From Epiperipatus broadwayi (taxonomy: Eukaryota; Onychophora; Udeonychophora; Euonychophora; Peripatidae): a stretch of DNA of 64,000 bases. The stretch spans positions 2,358,001-2,422,000 of the forward strand of contig JAQFVV010012537.1 of assembly GCA_028023455.1 (NCBI GenBank), read 5' to 3'. Numbering within the stretch: position 1 is the stretch's first letter; each line of letters opens with the position of its first letter. The translations under genes were made by a program, and so were the position numbers. The notes under the pieces were generated by a model that saw only the letters and a program-made list of their open reading frames with translations, had not been told where the DNA came from and ran no database searches. Below, piece after piece: positions 45,786 through 56,990 of this stretch.

Positions 45786-48679
45786 AAACAAGATTCTAGA
45801 TAAGGAAGGTGAAGATGCATCATTGCAATAATGTTTCAAAAAATATTATGCCATTCCTCTTGTTGAAGGTCTTTGAAATATAACTGAAAAAATATCAACT
45901 CTCATACCTTTTAAAAAATAGCTTACAGAGAGAATATTTAAATTAGATAATTGATAAGGTCACAGAATATATGGAACATCATCTTTGTATTTCTCAAAAC
46001 CAACATTTAATTACTTCAATTGTAAAAATTAAGGCATTATTATCTTGAATAATAAAATTATTGTCTGAAAACAGAATTTACATCATGAGTTAAGTCTGAA
46101 CTCACAAAATGTCAGAATATTAGATTAACTGAGTATTGTAACGAGAATGCTCAAACCATGACAACTTCATCAATTTCACAGGCATATTGATTATCTTCTG
46201 ATTATCAACATTTTCAAATTCTTTCAGCTATTAAAAATAATGTGAACAGTCTTTTATTTGACTATGCCACATGCTTCTTATCATTTCTTTCTGTTTTACC
46301 TAATACACTCTGAACACCACTGCTTTTGTATTGTAGCCTTTATCAAAAATAAACATTTTTGAAATGGCATCTCTGGATATAAATATTCTGTTATGAAACT
46401 CATAATGAATTGTTTGAAAGATTCTGGGGTTTCAGAAATATAATAATTATGTTTGGTTTTTTAAACTTCAAAATATCCTAACATCTATCAGTTCTTTTGG
46501 TAAGTATTTGATTTCTATTTAAAATTGATATTATTCTTCTAAATTTACTAAATACAATGATCATTGTTGATCTTGAAGCATTAATCATTTTAGCATTTGA
46601 ACACCAAAGTTCCAAGTACTCAGGCAACTACTAGTGGTATTTTTTAAACTCAATCAGTCACACAAAAGCTTATAAAACTGAAATCAATTTTTTAGTTGAA
46701 TACATTGATTTACCAACTTACCTTTTCCATATCCAGAGGCACAACATTACTCATAATAAAACCTTTGAGTTAAAAAACATACCAAATAATTTGAATTCAT
46801 AAAAATCATTTGCACTCCATCTATAGGAGCACTATTACAAATCATCTCAGTTAGTCATTTTAAATTTTGCATTCTTAATCAATATGATTGTGCCCCACCC
46901 CCTCCCAGGTTTAGTAATGTAATGATTTATCAAAATGCAATTATTATGGAGTTTTTTATTTATTTCATTTTGTTGATGCAATATTTATACTTTATAAATT
47001 AAATTCTATTGTAAATAGCTTACATGTGTCAACTATGTACAATGTATAGTTTGCTATTATCCACGTTATCAGATATTGGTAAGAAGGCTTGAAATCAAAA
47101 GCACCTATGGCAGGAGGATGATTATACATTTTATTCCATCACTTCAAGCTGTATATAAAACTAGTGTTTTATTAATATATATTTTTACTTTTTTAGTTAC
47201 TAATATCAAAAAAAATGTACTGCTAATAAAACAAAAGTTCCAATTTATTTCGTGGAATTCCTGTCCATGTTTCCACTATAATGCATACATATAAGCCCTG
47301 TACAATTTGGTGCGGCGGTAATATGGCAGACTCTGCATTCAAGATCCAAGGATGATATCTAACTCTTATTTCTATGCTCGAACTTCTTACGAATCCCTGA
47401 GCAAAGAACCATTTGATTATTTTTAATGTATAGATATAAATGTGTATGAATATATATATATTAAAAAAAACACACACACACAGAAAATTATATGAATAAA
47501 AAAGACAGATTACAATTTTAGCACTTATCCATTTAACACCTGTCATAATATAATATTATTATGAGAAAAGATACTATTCTTTATTAATCAAATTCTTTCT
47601 TCATTTTGAAATCAGATTTAACGAGGTGTTACTTGTTTATATTTTTAACGTTAACAAAAATATGTGTTTAGTAAAATTGAAATTAAAAATATGTTAGAAT
47701 TTATTTGGTTGAAGCAACCTTATTTTATTTATGAAAAACTCTTGAATATATTTGCAATGCAGAATTAATTCTTCTACAAGGCGATAAATGAATACAAGTA
47801 TTATACAATATAAAAAGCGTTTTTAATCTAAAATAAAGTAAAAAGATAATATATCTTTCATCAATTACGATGATCACATTATATTATATTTATATTTGAC
47901 CCCCCACCCCACTTTAAGTCTCTGAATCAATAATTACGTGACTAAACCAGATTAATAAATAATCTAATTTTTAGATAATATTAGCTAGATACCCATTTAC
48001 TGACCAACATTGAACGATTAACTAAGTTTGTATGTAATTTTTACCATAAAAAAATCTTAAGATTGTATATGATTTGAAAAAAATGTTATAGTTCACCCAA
48101 CCATATTTATATTCCAGGTCATAATAAAATGCCTTCTTTAAATATATACATATATGTTAGATTAGATAGGTTTTATGATAATAAATGTATAATTTCATTT
48201 TAACACTCTTGCAAACATTGATAACTAACGTATTTAATAGAATTAATTAAATATAATGTATAAGAAAAAAGCATTGTGAAAATTTATGACTTCAATATTG
48301 AACATTGAAGTTTTTTTATCAAAGTCACATTTAAAAATAAGCGTATATATATTATAGAAACAACTGAACTTTGACAACCATAAAAAATCTGAGATCTGCG
48401 CACATCATACTTTATGCAATTTTTTACTACGAGTGTCAGAATTCTAATATATAAATTCTCTATCTGGAGTCAGATGAATTTATAGTTTTACAATAGTATT
48501 GTCCCACCCATAAAAATATTTACGTCATTAATACAAGAAGTAAATACATTAATGTCCTTTATTTGATTTAAGATTTTGTCTGAATCTACCACTCACAATT
48601 CAGATGCAATGATTGTATATTTCCGACCATATTTTTTAAATCTAGCAAATTTTCTTTCAATCTCACTACGTTTATACCA
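45786..48679. other. AT-rich intergenic DNA, one unexplained GC-richer patch
   Basis: At 47285-47400 base composition rises and the minus strand is open: RYHPWILNAESAILPPHQ lies inside the ORF at 47223-47546. No protein or repeat family was recognised. Runs of C at 46895-46910 and 47900-47910 are also present. Confidence 0.35.
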
Positions 48680-48900
48680 TATATTGTAAGCTTTAATAAT
48701 TAATAGATGCAATATGGTAATGCTTAATAAATTCTTATCTAATGCTTCCTATCCCCTATCATCTGTTTCTATTTTTCATCAGTGAGCGACTCTTAGATTT
48801 TTGAATAGTGTACATGGACCTTTTTGGGTCTAATGCACATTTTCTCTAATTGACCTATAATTTTTTTTCAATCTAAGCCAATTTGCTTGTATAGATTGAC
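48680..48900 (-). repeat. Family A repeat, old diverged copy
   Basis: TTTTTCATCAGTGAGCGACT followed by CATGGACCTTTTTGGGTCTA and TTTTCAATCTAAGCC matches the family A order on the minus strand. The core keeps CACTGATGA and GAAA, but stem II is lost. Confidence 0.6.
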
Positions 48901-50245
48901 AATAGATAAAATGTGTAAGCAAAATAGAGTGATATTTTGTACATTGTGTGATGTCTTATTGGCTATTTTTAAATTTTATAGTATAAGAATACAATTGCTC
49001 ACAACTAATATGTGCATATTTTTATTACTAAATAAGAATATTATAATAATTTACCTTATACTTAAGTATATAACTAACTGATAAAACATTTTCATATAGG
49101 CCAATTTATATTGTGAATCCAATTTTAGTTTATATTTAAAGATGGGTTGCAATATAACATTGTAATATAGATTTTTATTCATTATTTTTTTAAAATACAG
49201 ACTTTGACTCTAGGAGTATAGAATTGATAAAATGAAATAGTTAAATAATCTAAATTTTTCTTCAAAAATTGAACTATTCATATCTTAATTGGTAGATAAA
49301 TAGATAAATGGATATGAGGTAGATGAATGAATTGATAGATAGGTGGTAGGAGGTAAATTGATAGGTAAATATATAAACAGACAGACAGACATAAATTTCA
49401 TTAATGAAAAAAAAATTTTTTTGTCTAAATCTCTGAATAGATCTAGAAAAAACACATTTTGAAGTTTTTTTAAATATTTCACAAAATATTATAATTGTCT
49501 GGGAAAGAAAAATCAAAATTTTTAACAATCTTTCCCAGTAGTGACATAACACTTGGGTTAAGTTCAATCAAAATTCTAATAAAAATATTGTCATTATTAT
49601 TCAAAATTTTTAGGAATTGTTTTTTTTTCTTTTGAATATGAGTTTCAGTGGTAGGAGTATCATCTTAAGTAAAACAGGAAAGTTCAGTAACCTATAACCT
49701 TTCCTGAAAAAAATTGTTATATGTGAAAAAAAAAAAAAGTAATGTATAAGTAACTGAGTTATAACACATAGAGTGATATATATATTTTTTATTTCCAGAG
49801 AAAATATATTGAAACTATAATTAAATATCAATGTTCTGAAAAATGTAATTTATAATAACAACAACAACAACAATTTATAATCTCAAAAACATTCTTGGTT
49901 ATAGTTGTTTAAATGGAATTATCTTAGGTCTAAATTTACACGTGAATAATCAAAACTATGTTTTATTGACTCCTATCTATGTTCAAGGATTTAATTATCT
50001 TTCCCCCCACCTTTTCGAAATAAATAAATAGTATTATTTTTTAATTTGAATATTTTTTTCCATTTATATGGCGCATGCCAATATTTTAATTTATATATAT
50101 AGAAAGTGGGATTAGAAGTCAATTTCTGAAAAATGTAATTTATTATAAAAAGTATATATGTATCATGCTTTAAATGAGATCAGTTATCAGTAGAATTGTG
50201 AAAATGGAATTAATTTTCTCGATGAGTTATTTGAAGATAATGAGA
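48901..50245. other. AT-rich intergenic DNA with short simple repeats
   Basis: ATAG/ACAG-rich simple repeats at about 49290-49390 create spurious minus-strand ORFs. No gene. Confidence 0.4.
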
Positions 50246-50546
<301 letters not shown>

Positions 50547-51639
50547 TGATTAAATCGATATAGCATATTTGCAAAGTGTGGTGTCTTTTTTTTTTTGTTT
50601 TGCAAAGCATGCCAAATATTTTTCATTTGACACATGATGTTGGTTTTTTTTTTTTCTATTTCATGTGAAGCACTATTTTGGCCTAAGTCTATCCCCATGG
50701 GATAATTTTTTTATTTAATTTCTAGCTTATGATAAAATAGGCAAACAGACTTTATTTTATCTCTATATATAGAAATAAATTTAAATTAATAATTATAAAT
50801 TTCCTTGCTTTAAAGAAATGTAATAAACAAGTACGTCCTGAGTATTTGTTTATTAAATTAATAATGAAATTATATAAATAAATTTTATAGAATATGTACT
50901 TTATTAATGTAAGATTTTGGCGAATAGTTGAAAATAATTAATTATATTTGGAATTAAAACAATTCATGCATTTTTAGAAATAAATAATGTAATTTTTTTT
51001 TTTTTACATTAATATAGAGACCTTGCATTGTAGGAATACAATTTACTCAGTAGCAAAGGCAAAACCATAATCCCCAGTCCTGAAGATATATAACAAAAAT
51101 ACTCTAAAAATTAGACTATACTGCATAGGATTTATGAAAACCTATCATTAATAGCAAAAAAGAGTATTCACAAGGTCTAACAAAAGAAAATCTAACACAA
51201 GAAAATCTTACAGATTGAGCAAATATTTTCTTTCATTAAATTATGATTTATACAATAAATACAAATGCATACAATAAAAAATAGTTTTTGTGTACTGTTT
51301 TATGTCTCTGGCAGTGAAAACATATCTTGCAAGAAAGTGGAAGTTCTGACAGCATATCAAGATATAAAAGCTAGTTTACATTTTAGTTTTATATTACAAA
51401 TGTTAAATTTTAATATTCATTACAATTTTTTAAGTTTTATATAAATTTTTATATATATAGTACTAATTTTTTACTGTTTAAATAGTTGTTTTGATTGCAA
51501 CTTTGATTTAGACCATGGGCTTGGAATTGATTATGTTTAAATATATGTATTTCAGTATGTTAAAATGAATGAATTGTATAATTTAATGAGTCTCATAAAT
51601 AGGGAACCCTGTAATTAGGTAGTTCTAATCTTCACCATC
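50547..51639. other. AT-rich intergenic DNA, nothing recognised
   Basis: No gene or shared repeat recognised. Confidence 0.4.
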
Positions 51640-52195
51640 AAAACCCAAAAATTCATTCCCAGAGCCAAATGAAGAATCATTTGAAGTTTTTTTTTCAAAA
51701 ACCGAGTCTTCATTTATCAAATCATCTTTTGTTTCATCAAGTGAGTTACTAATTCAACATTTCTTAAATGACTTTACAATTGATTCATGTTTCACAGCAT
51801 ACCATGAAGTTTTGACTTATTCACAAATCTGCAATATGCTAGGCATCTTGCTGATGGTGTCACTTCATAATCTGCAGACTGCCTCCAACTGTTTCATTTC
51901 TCCTTATGAATCCTTTAAATGGTTTATTAATGCAGATCTAAAGGTTGAAGCTGACTCATTAGGCCATGTGAAATTACAGTTAATTGAGTTTTCAGTTGGT
52001 TGATTTTATTTTTTGCAACTTCTGTTCTGTGATTCTGGAACTGATCCCATAAGTACCAAGGCAAGTTTTTTTTAACAGTCCACTAGGATGTCCAGACCAC
52101 ACATTGTCTATCCATAAATTCATTCCTCTGGTTGAACAAGATTTTACTGTATATGTATTTTCTACTATTGTAATATCCTCTTGATGCATTTATAA
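51640..52195 (-). pseudogene. Tigger/pogo-like (CENP-B/DDE family) transposase remnant, C-terminal part
   Basis: On the minus strand the text reads MNLWIDNVWSGHPSGLLKKT, then SHGLMSQLQPLD (the conserved 'TSxLQPLD' block after the catalytic core), KGFIRRNE, and a segment reading VIKSFKKC-like near 51740. It ends FGSGNEFLGFDG. This is the order in Tigger-type Tc1/mariner-superfamily transposases. Stops and frame changes interrupt it, for example just after LQPLD. The N-terminal helix-turn-helix and first catalytic Asp are not seen. The source transposon mobilises by cut and paste at TA sites; no ends were found for this copy. Confidence 0.75.
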
Positions 52196-52504
52196 TCACA
52201 GTAAATTACCATACTATTTCTATGTAATAACTAGTGATATATGTTTAAATAAACATATCTCTAGTTATTATTTAATATAAAACTCTTTTCATATACTAAT
52301 GAAATCCCCCCAAAAACTTAAGCTAAGTCAAGCCACTACGAAAAGGTATAAACGTATACATATATTTTTATTTAATAGCACTGAGTTAACTTTCAGCAAA
52401 TTTCTCACCTGAATCATAGTGCAAAATTAATTAACTAACTATGCTGGGAGCAGGATGAATATATAGTTTATATAAAAAATGCAAATTATTGCAGTGAGAA
52501 AGAT
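52196..52504. other. AT-rich intergenic DNA, nothing recognised
   Basis: Sequence upstream of the transposase remnant; no further transposase motifs could be read. Confidence 0.35.
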
Positions 52505-52555
52505 AAGTTATAAATTCTCCACTCTTCTTCAGGTATTGCTGGCCTATATGCACAG

Positions 52556-52859
52556 TGATAATATTCATCACATGACATTAAGGTGTTTTCAGTTTAAGAC
52601 TCATAGTTTTGTAGTTAAATGGAGATAAAAGGTGGCGCTGGAGGGTTGCATTAGATTCTAAGATCTAGATGCAGTGCTCTCATATCCAACACTTTCACTG
52701 ATGAAGGCCACAAGCCAGAAACTAGTCTGGGGATATTGAATTAGGCACTAAATGGAGATTTTATGCACAAGCCTTCTGGCATCCATTGATTACTCTAGCT
52801 TGCTGTGTGTGGCATACATATAGTGACTTTTGCCTGTTTTAAATTTTTGATAATATTCA
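52556..52859 (+). mobile_element. Family A unit inserted with 12-bp target duplication
   Basis: The unit (52568-52847, 280 bp) is flanked by perfect direct repeats TGATAATATTCA at 52556-52567 and 52848-52859. It runs from ACATTAAGGTGTTTTCAG through the intact hammerhead core to GACTTTTGCCTGTTTTAAAT. A clean insertion into a SINE shows that a single unit moves on its own. The duplication length is typical of target-primed or endonuclease-nicked insertion rather than of hAT or mariner. Whether its RNA is copied by a Penelope-like enzyme is inference. Confidence 0.82.
52692..52733 (+). ncRNA. Hammerhead ribozyme-like core, family A type (best preserved)
   Basis: CTGATGA is at 52698-52704. Stem II is GGC/GCC closed by CACAA (52706-52716), with an A-A mismatch at its base. 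GAAA is at 52718-52721. A minimal stem III (AC...GT) follows, and the cleavage triplet GTC is at 52725-52727, so predicted cleavage is after 52727. Stem I pairs TTTCA (52693-52697) with TGGGG (52728-52732) using A-U, C-G and three G-U pairs. All universally conserved core nucleotides are present. Stem III is so short that a monomer may be weak and dimer cleavage is likely, as in newt satellite and schistosome hammerheads. Seen in sequence; activity is inferred. Confidence 0.68.
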
Positions 52860-53039
52860 CTTAGAAGTTGAATTCGCACCTTTAGATTCTTGAATATCGA
52901 ATTTAAGGCAAACCCTCTACCAATTGAGCTATTCTGTCAAAGGCCTTTGTAAGTTATAAATGTACTGAATATATTTTCAATGCTTTCTTATGCATATATG
53001 TAATTAGAGAGGATTTAAACCCAGATTTTCAAGCTCCCT

Positions 53040-53135
53040 TCAGTCATCTGATACTCATAATCACATACATGTGAAAAAGACAAATAAAATATATGTATTT
53101 CATGCTGGATTAGCACTCATCAATTGGTCCAGATC
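53040..53135 (-). repeat. Family B fragment with hammerhead core (minus)
   Basis: On the minus strand GGACCAATTGATGAGTGCTA is followed by ATCCAGCATGAAATACATAT. CTGATGA reads TTGATGA. Stem II is GTGCT/AGCAT with a short insert, GAAA is present, and stem III is changed. The unit stops at a CA/TA microsatellite. Confidence 0.65.
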
Positions 53136-53137
53136 AT

Positions 53138-53200
53138 TATCTCCCACACACACACATATATATATATTATCTCCCACACACACACACATATATATATAGA
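53138..53200. repeat. (CA)n(TA)n microsatellite, duplicated block
   Basis: TCTCCCACACACACACATATATATATA occurs as two adjacent near-identical blocks, given here in shortened form: TCTCCC followed by (CA)n then (TA)n, twice. Confidence 0.9.
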
Positions 53201-53700
53201 ACCAGTGCTCAATTTGTATTAACAAATCTTTAAACTTTAATGGAAAGGCTTCAATCTTCTTGACTCTCCAACTCTTCAGCCATCAATACCATTGAAAATC
53301 TGATGAGGACATGTTCAAAGCCCTTGTTTCCCAATTTTGTTGTCATATGCACATTGTTTATAAGTCATTCTAGCCCCTCATATGTAGGACCTTAATACCA
53401 TTTAAATACACAAAAGAGGGATGGCAAGAATGCAGGCCAAATCTGTAATATTTAAATACAAATATGGTATTTATTAATGTACATTATACAAATTCACTTT
53501 AATAGTGCACATTTTTTAGCATTCCCTTTTTCACAACAGCAATCATTTTTAAAAAAATAGCCCAATAATTATTAATCATTTGTATTAAGTAAAAATTATT
53601 CCATTTCAAGTAAACTTTGATATAAATCCTACTTTTAAGAGAGTTTAAATATATTTATAATGTTGAAAATCTATTCATAGAACAAGCAATGCTGAATAGA
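53201..53700. other. AT-rich intergenic DNA, nothing recognised
   Basis: No gene or repeat recognised. Confidence 0.4.
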
Positions 53701-53870
53701 TTACTAAGATAATTTACAAGTCAGATCCCCAAAGAATCATTTAAATGAACTTGTAAATAACACCCACCTTTTATCTGATAAAATAGATTAACATTAATAT
53801 AACAAAAGGAGACCATCTTTTTACAAATTAATGATTCTTTGATGATCTAGCATGTAAATTATCTTAGTAA
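53701..53870. repeat. Foldback element, family D
   Basis: The ends TTACTAAGATAATTTACA (53701) and TGTAAATTATCTTAGTAA (ending 53870) are perfect inverted repeats of 18 bp. Imperfect pairing continues inward (AGATCCCCAAAGAATCAT with ATGATTCTTTGATGATCT). The interior shares text with 12745-12895 and 56815-56890. Length 170 bp, no coding potential: a MITE-like element. Confidence 0.85.
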
Positions 53871-53872
53871 TG

Positions 53873-53945
53873 TAAACATCACATGATCACATTTCCTATA
53901 CTAGCACATTAATACATACTGTATGGAGAGTTTTGCTCTGTTTAT
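53873..53945 (-). repeat. Family A end fragment
   Basis: AACATCACATGATCAC, TATACTAGCACATTAA and TGTATGGAGAGTTTTGC are the family A terminal segments, with the inner part missing. It lies 140 bp upstream of the Penelope-like element. Confidence 0.65.
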
Positions 53946-54058
53946 CAACTTAGTAATGTAAAATTATTGACATGCTCATTAAAAATCATTAGAATTTACA
54001 ATGTTTTATGTTGTTGCTGATGAACTCTATATTTATCATTTATCTCAATAAATTTGTG

Positions 54059-54084
54059 ATATATATATATATATATATATATAT
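54059..54084. repeat. (AT)n microsatellite at the 5' edge of the Penelope-like fragment
   Basis: About 13 AT units directly abut the first recognisable reverse-transcriptase codons. Confidence 0.95.
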
Positions 54085-55050
54085 GGCTGAGGTATGGTGA
54101 TGATACCTTTGTTATTTGGCCTCATGGCAAGCATGCTCTTGATGACTTTTTACATTTTTTAAAACTCTTTTCACAACAATATCAAATTAACTAAGGAAAA
54201 AAGGTAACCAATTGCCTTTTTTAGATGTTTTAATTGAAAGAAGATTGTTCTTTATCCCATGGTATATATCAAAAACCAACACACACTGGGAGGTATCTAC
54301 ATTTTTCTTTTCCTCGTCATCCTGCACAACTATTTTCAGTGGCAAAGATGTTGTTAAATAGAATGCAGAGACTTTCTGATGATAGACTTTTCTCCAGAAT
54401 ATTTCTGCTACTAATAAAGTGCTTCTTGGTAATGGCTTTGGTTATAACATTATTAATAGGATTTTTTTCATATAAAACTAATAAAGAGTTTGATACATCT
54501 GAAATTAAGACAATTTTGCCATATATAAAAGAAGTAACTGATAAAATTGGTAACATTCTAAGGAAGAATAATATTCACCCAATTTACAGTATCTTTAAAA
54601 AAATTAATAAAATATTTCCTCTTCCTAAAGATAAAATTTCTTTGGAATGTCATGGAGTATATGAAATTTCATGTAGGGTCTGTTCACATTCAAATATTGA
54701 ATAGACTAATAGTAGAATAAATATTAGAAAGAAAAAAACACATTTTAGCAGTCAGAGAAAAATCCAATTCATCAGCTATTTATTCTCAAATAAAATTTAC
54801 TGATCATGATATCAATTTTGATAAAACAAATATCCTACCAAAAACTGAACAATATGACCAGAGATTGTTAAGAGAAGCTATAGAGATTTTTAAAAGGCCC
54901 AAGAGTTTGAATGAAAGGTGTGAATTAAAGAAAATTAACATTAAAACTTCTCAACCAATAGAATTTAAACATGAGGAGAAAGAAAAAGATAAAAATAATG
55001 ATTTTAAATCTCACACGCTTTCCTATGATTTGAGAAAGAGGATGCTCTGA
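54085..55050 (+). pseudogene. Penelope-like element: RT (from YGDD) to GIY-YIG C-terminus, frameshifted
   Basis: It begins at YGDDTFVIWPHGKH (54093 onward), the catalytic YxDD box intact, followed by NQLPFLDVLIERR. A frameshift near 54243 moves into the frame with YQKPTHTGRYLHFSF, a hallmark block of Penelope-like reverse transcriptases, and HPAQ. Next come KIGNILRKNNI and the nuclease start GVYEISCRVC. The YIG position reads NIE and is followed by a stop at 54702-54704. After another shift the C-terminal part reads REAIEIFKRPKSLNERC and ends in a stop at 55048-55050. The element is 5'-truncated at an AT microsatellite. A hammerhead-like motif lies 180 bp downstream. Confidence 0.92.
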
Positions 55051-55227
55051 GGAAGATACTTGTTATTGTACTAAAACATCACTTACTTAGCTATTTTATT
55101 ACACAGAATATCCTGAAAATAATTATAATATGAAGTCATCATTTATGCATGAAAATATTAGAATTAACTATATATATATATGAAATATAACAACAGTATG
55201 GAGCATCTGAATAACTATTTAAGATTT

Positions 55228-55270
55228 ATTATACTGATGAGACTAGATTGCTTGAAATGTATAGTAGAAG
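55228..55270 (+). ncRNA. Degenerate hammerhead-like motif downstream of the Penelope-like ORF
   Basis: CTGATGA at 55234-55240 is followed by GACTAGATTGCTT and GAAA at 55254-55257, then TGTATA. Stem II would be GAC/GCT with a mismatch, and stem III AT-GT-AT. Stem I pairing is poor. The location just past the Penelope-like coding end is where such ribozymes are known in this element class. The structure alone is not convincing. Confidence 0.3.
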
Positions 55271-56814
55271 CCATTACTGAAAAAAGAGTATACTAATTAT
55301 AACTTGTAGAAATACAATTTACATTATGTGCACACACACTCATATATATATATAGAATTAAATCTTAATTTAGTGAATATTTTGTGATCTGCTGAAAAGT
55401 GGAAAAATTAAGCAATAAGTTCTATTACCCATTTTAAAATAAACTAGATATATAAACATTTCAATCACTTCTTGTTTCCATAGAAATGTACTTCTACTTA
55501 AATACACAACCACTCTCAGCATAACGCAACAATTAAGTTATCAGTAATCAGGTATCGCAAATATTTAAATATACTTCAAAATCTTTATCTTTCAAGACAT
55601 TTGATTAAAGATATCTGGAAAAAAAAATGCAAAGTATCTCCAATTTTGGCAATCACTCATATGACTTTATCATCATTTATTCAGTATGTATCAACAGTAA
55701 ATTTATGATTAATTCAAGAAATTAAAAGCAATGCTATATCCCTTCATACATACAGAAACATTGAACACATTAAATACGGCTTTAATACATCTTAATATCG
55801 AGACTCCTTTGAACAACTGTTACATTAAAAAATAGAACAGAATATAAAATTACACATTTAACTGTGCATGTTTGCAAATACACTCAGATAAACACTATTA
55901 CATAATCTATTTATAACTTAGTCTATGTTATTAACAGCCACGTAAAATTTTAATTAATTAATAACATTGTCTCGATAATGAAAATAAAATCTAATAATGT
56001 TTAGAAAAATGCATTTTGAAACATTCACATCTCTATTTTCACTTTTATTTTGAATGTAATAATGCCTTTGACAATGGTGTTCAGCAATGAAAATGTATTA
56101 AGATTGTATTTAATATTTTCAATGTTTTCTTCATGCATGAAGTGGTATTAATGTTGCCTTTAATTTATTACATTTCAATGTTGGAGTTATCATAGATTTT
56201 TTTCCCAACTTAATAACAATCTCGGCAAAGATTATAATATAATTATTAAATTTTTTAGAATTCATTAATATATTAATAATACTATTAATTTTAGTATTCA
56301 TCTTATAACCATCATCTGAAAAAACTTATTTTGAAATCTACCATTTTACCATTTCACTTTTCCACTCTTCAATAATTAAAAAATTATAGAAGATATAATA
56401 CACTTAATTCCCTATGAAACACGGAACCTTTTAAGATCATTGACGATTATGATGGAAAATTATTAGTAATGGTAATATGATAATAAAACATGGATTGTTT
56501 AAAACTAGGATTATAATTTTTGCTTAATTCATTAAACCTCTTATAATAATTAACTACTTATAAGTAATTTAAATACTGAGTCATTTCAGAAATGTTGGGA
56601 AGTTTATGAATCCACTAATCATGATAAGACAATTCATCTTGAAAGTAATAGTGAGGTTTACTTTCTTGGTGTTTTCACTTTTTGACCATTGCAAAAAAAA
56701 AAAATCTATAAATTAATTTTTATCAATTTACTATTTTTAAAACTTCATAAATGTATCACTGTTAAAATCTTGTATAATAATTAAATTTATTAATAAGGTA
56801 TATCATGGAACAAG
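55271..56814. other. AT-rich intergenic DNA, nothing recognised
   Basis: Includes possible Penelope-like 3' non-coding sequence at its start. No gene seen. Confidence 0.4.
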
Positions 56815-56990
56815 CAAGTCTGAATACATTTCTAAGATAATTCATAAGCTAGATTACCAAAGAATTATTTAAATGAACTTGCACATAATACTCATGTTTT
56901 GTTATATCATTACCAATCTATTTTGTCAGTTAAAAAATAATTTTTTATCTGACAAAGTAGATCAGCATTGATATAAAAAAAGGTTATGAG
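56815..56990. repeat. Family D foldback relative, diverged
   Basis: TCTAAGATAATTCATAAGCT and CCAAAGAATTATTTAAATGA match the family D copy at 53701-53870 in order. An internal hairpin (CTATTTTGTCAGTT with ATCTGACAAAGTAG) is present. The right end is unclear. Confidence 0.55.

Larger units (their letters stand above)
52505..52950 (-). mobile_element. tRNA-derived SINE (family S2), split by a family A insertion
   Basis: On the minus strand the head is ATAGCTCAATTGGTAGAGG (an A-box region) with GGTGCGAATTC as B box, at 52860-52950. The body (CAGCAATACCTGAAGAAGAG) is at 52505-52555. Between them lies a 280-bp family A unit with a target duplication. The body motif matches that of the S2 copy at 35208-35345. 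Confidence 0.75.

Noticed and set aside
49274-49567. Minus-strand ORFs
   Set aside because: They result from ATAG/ACAG simple repeats and A/T runs.
54317-54556. Minus-strand ORF
   Set aside because: Shadow of the Penelope-like reverse-transcriptase frame.
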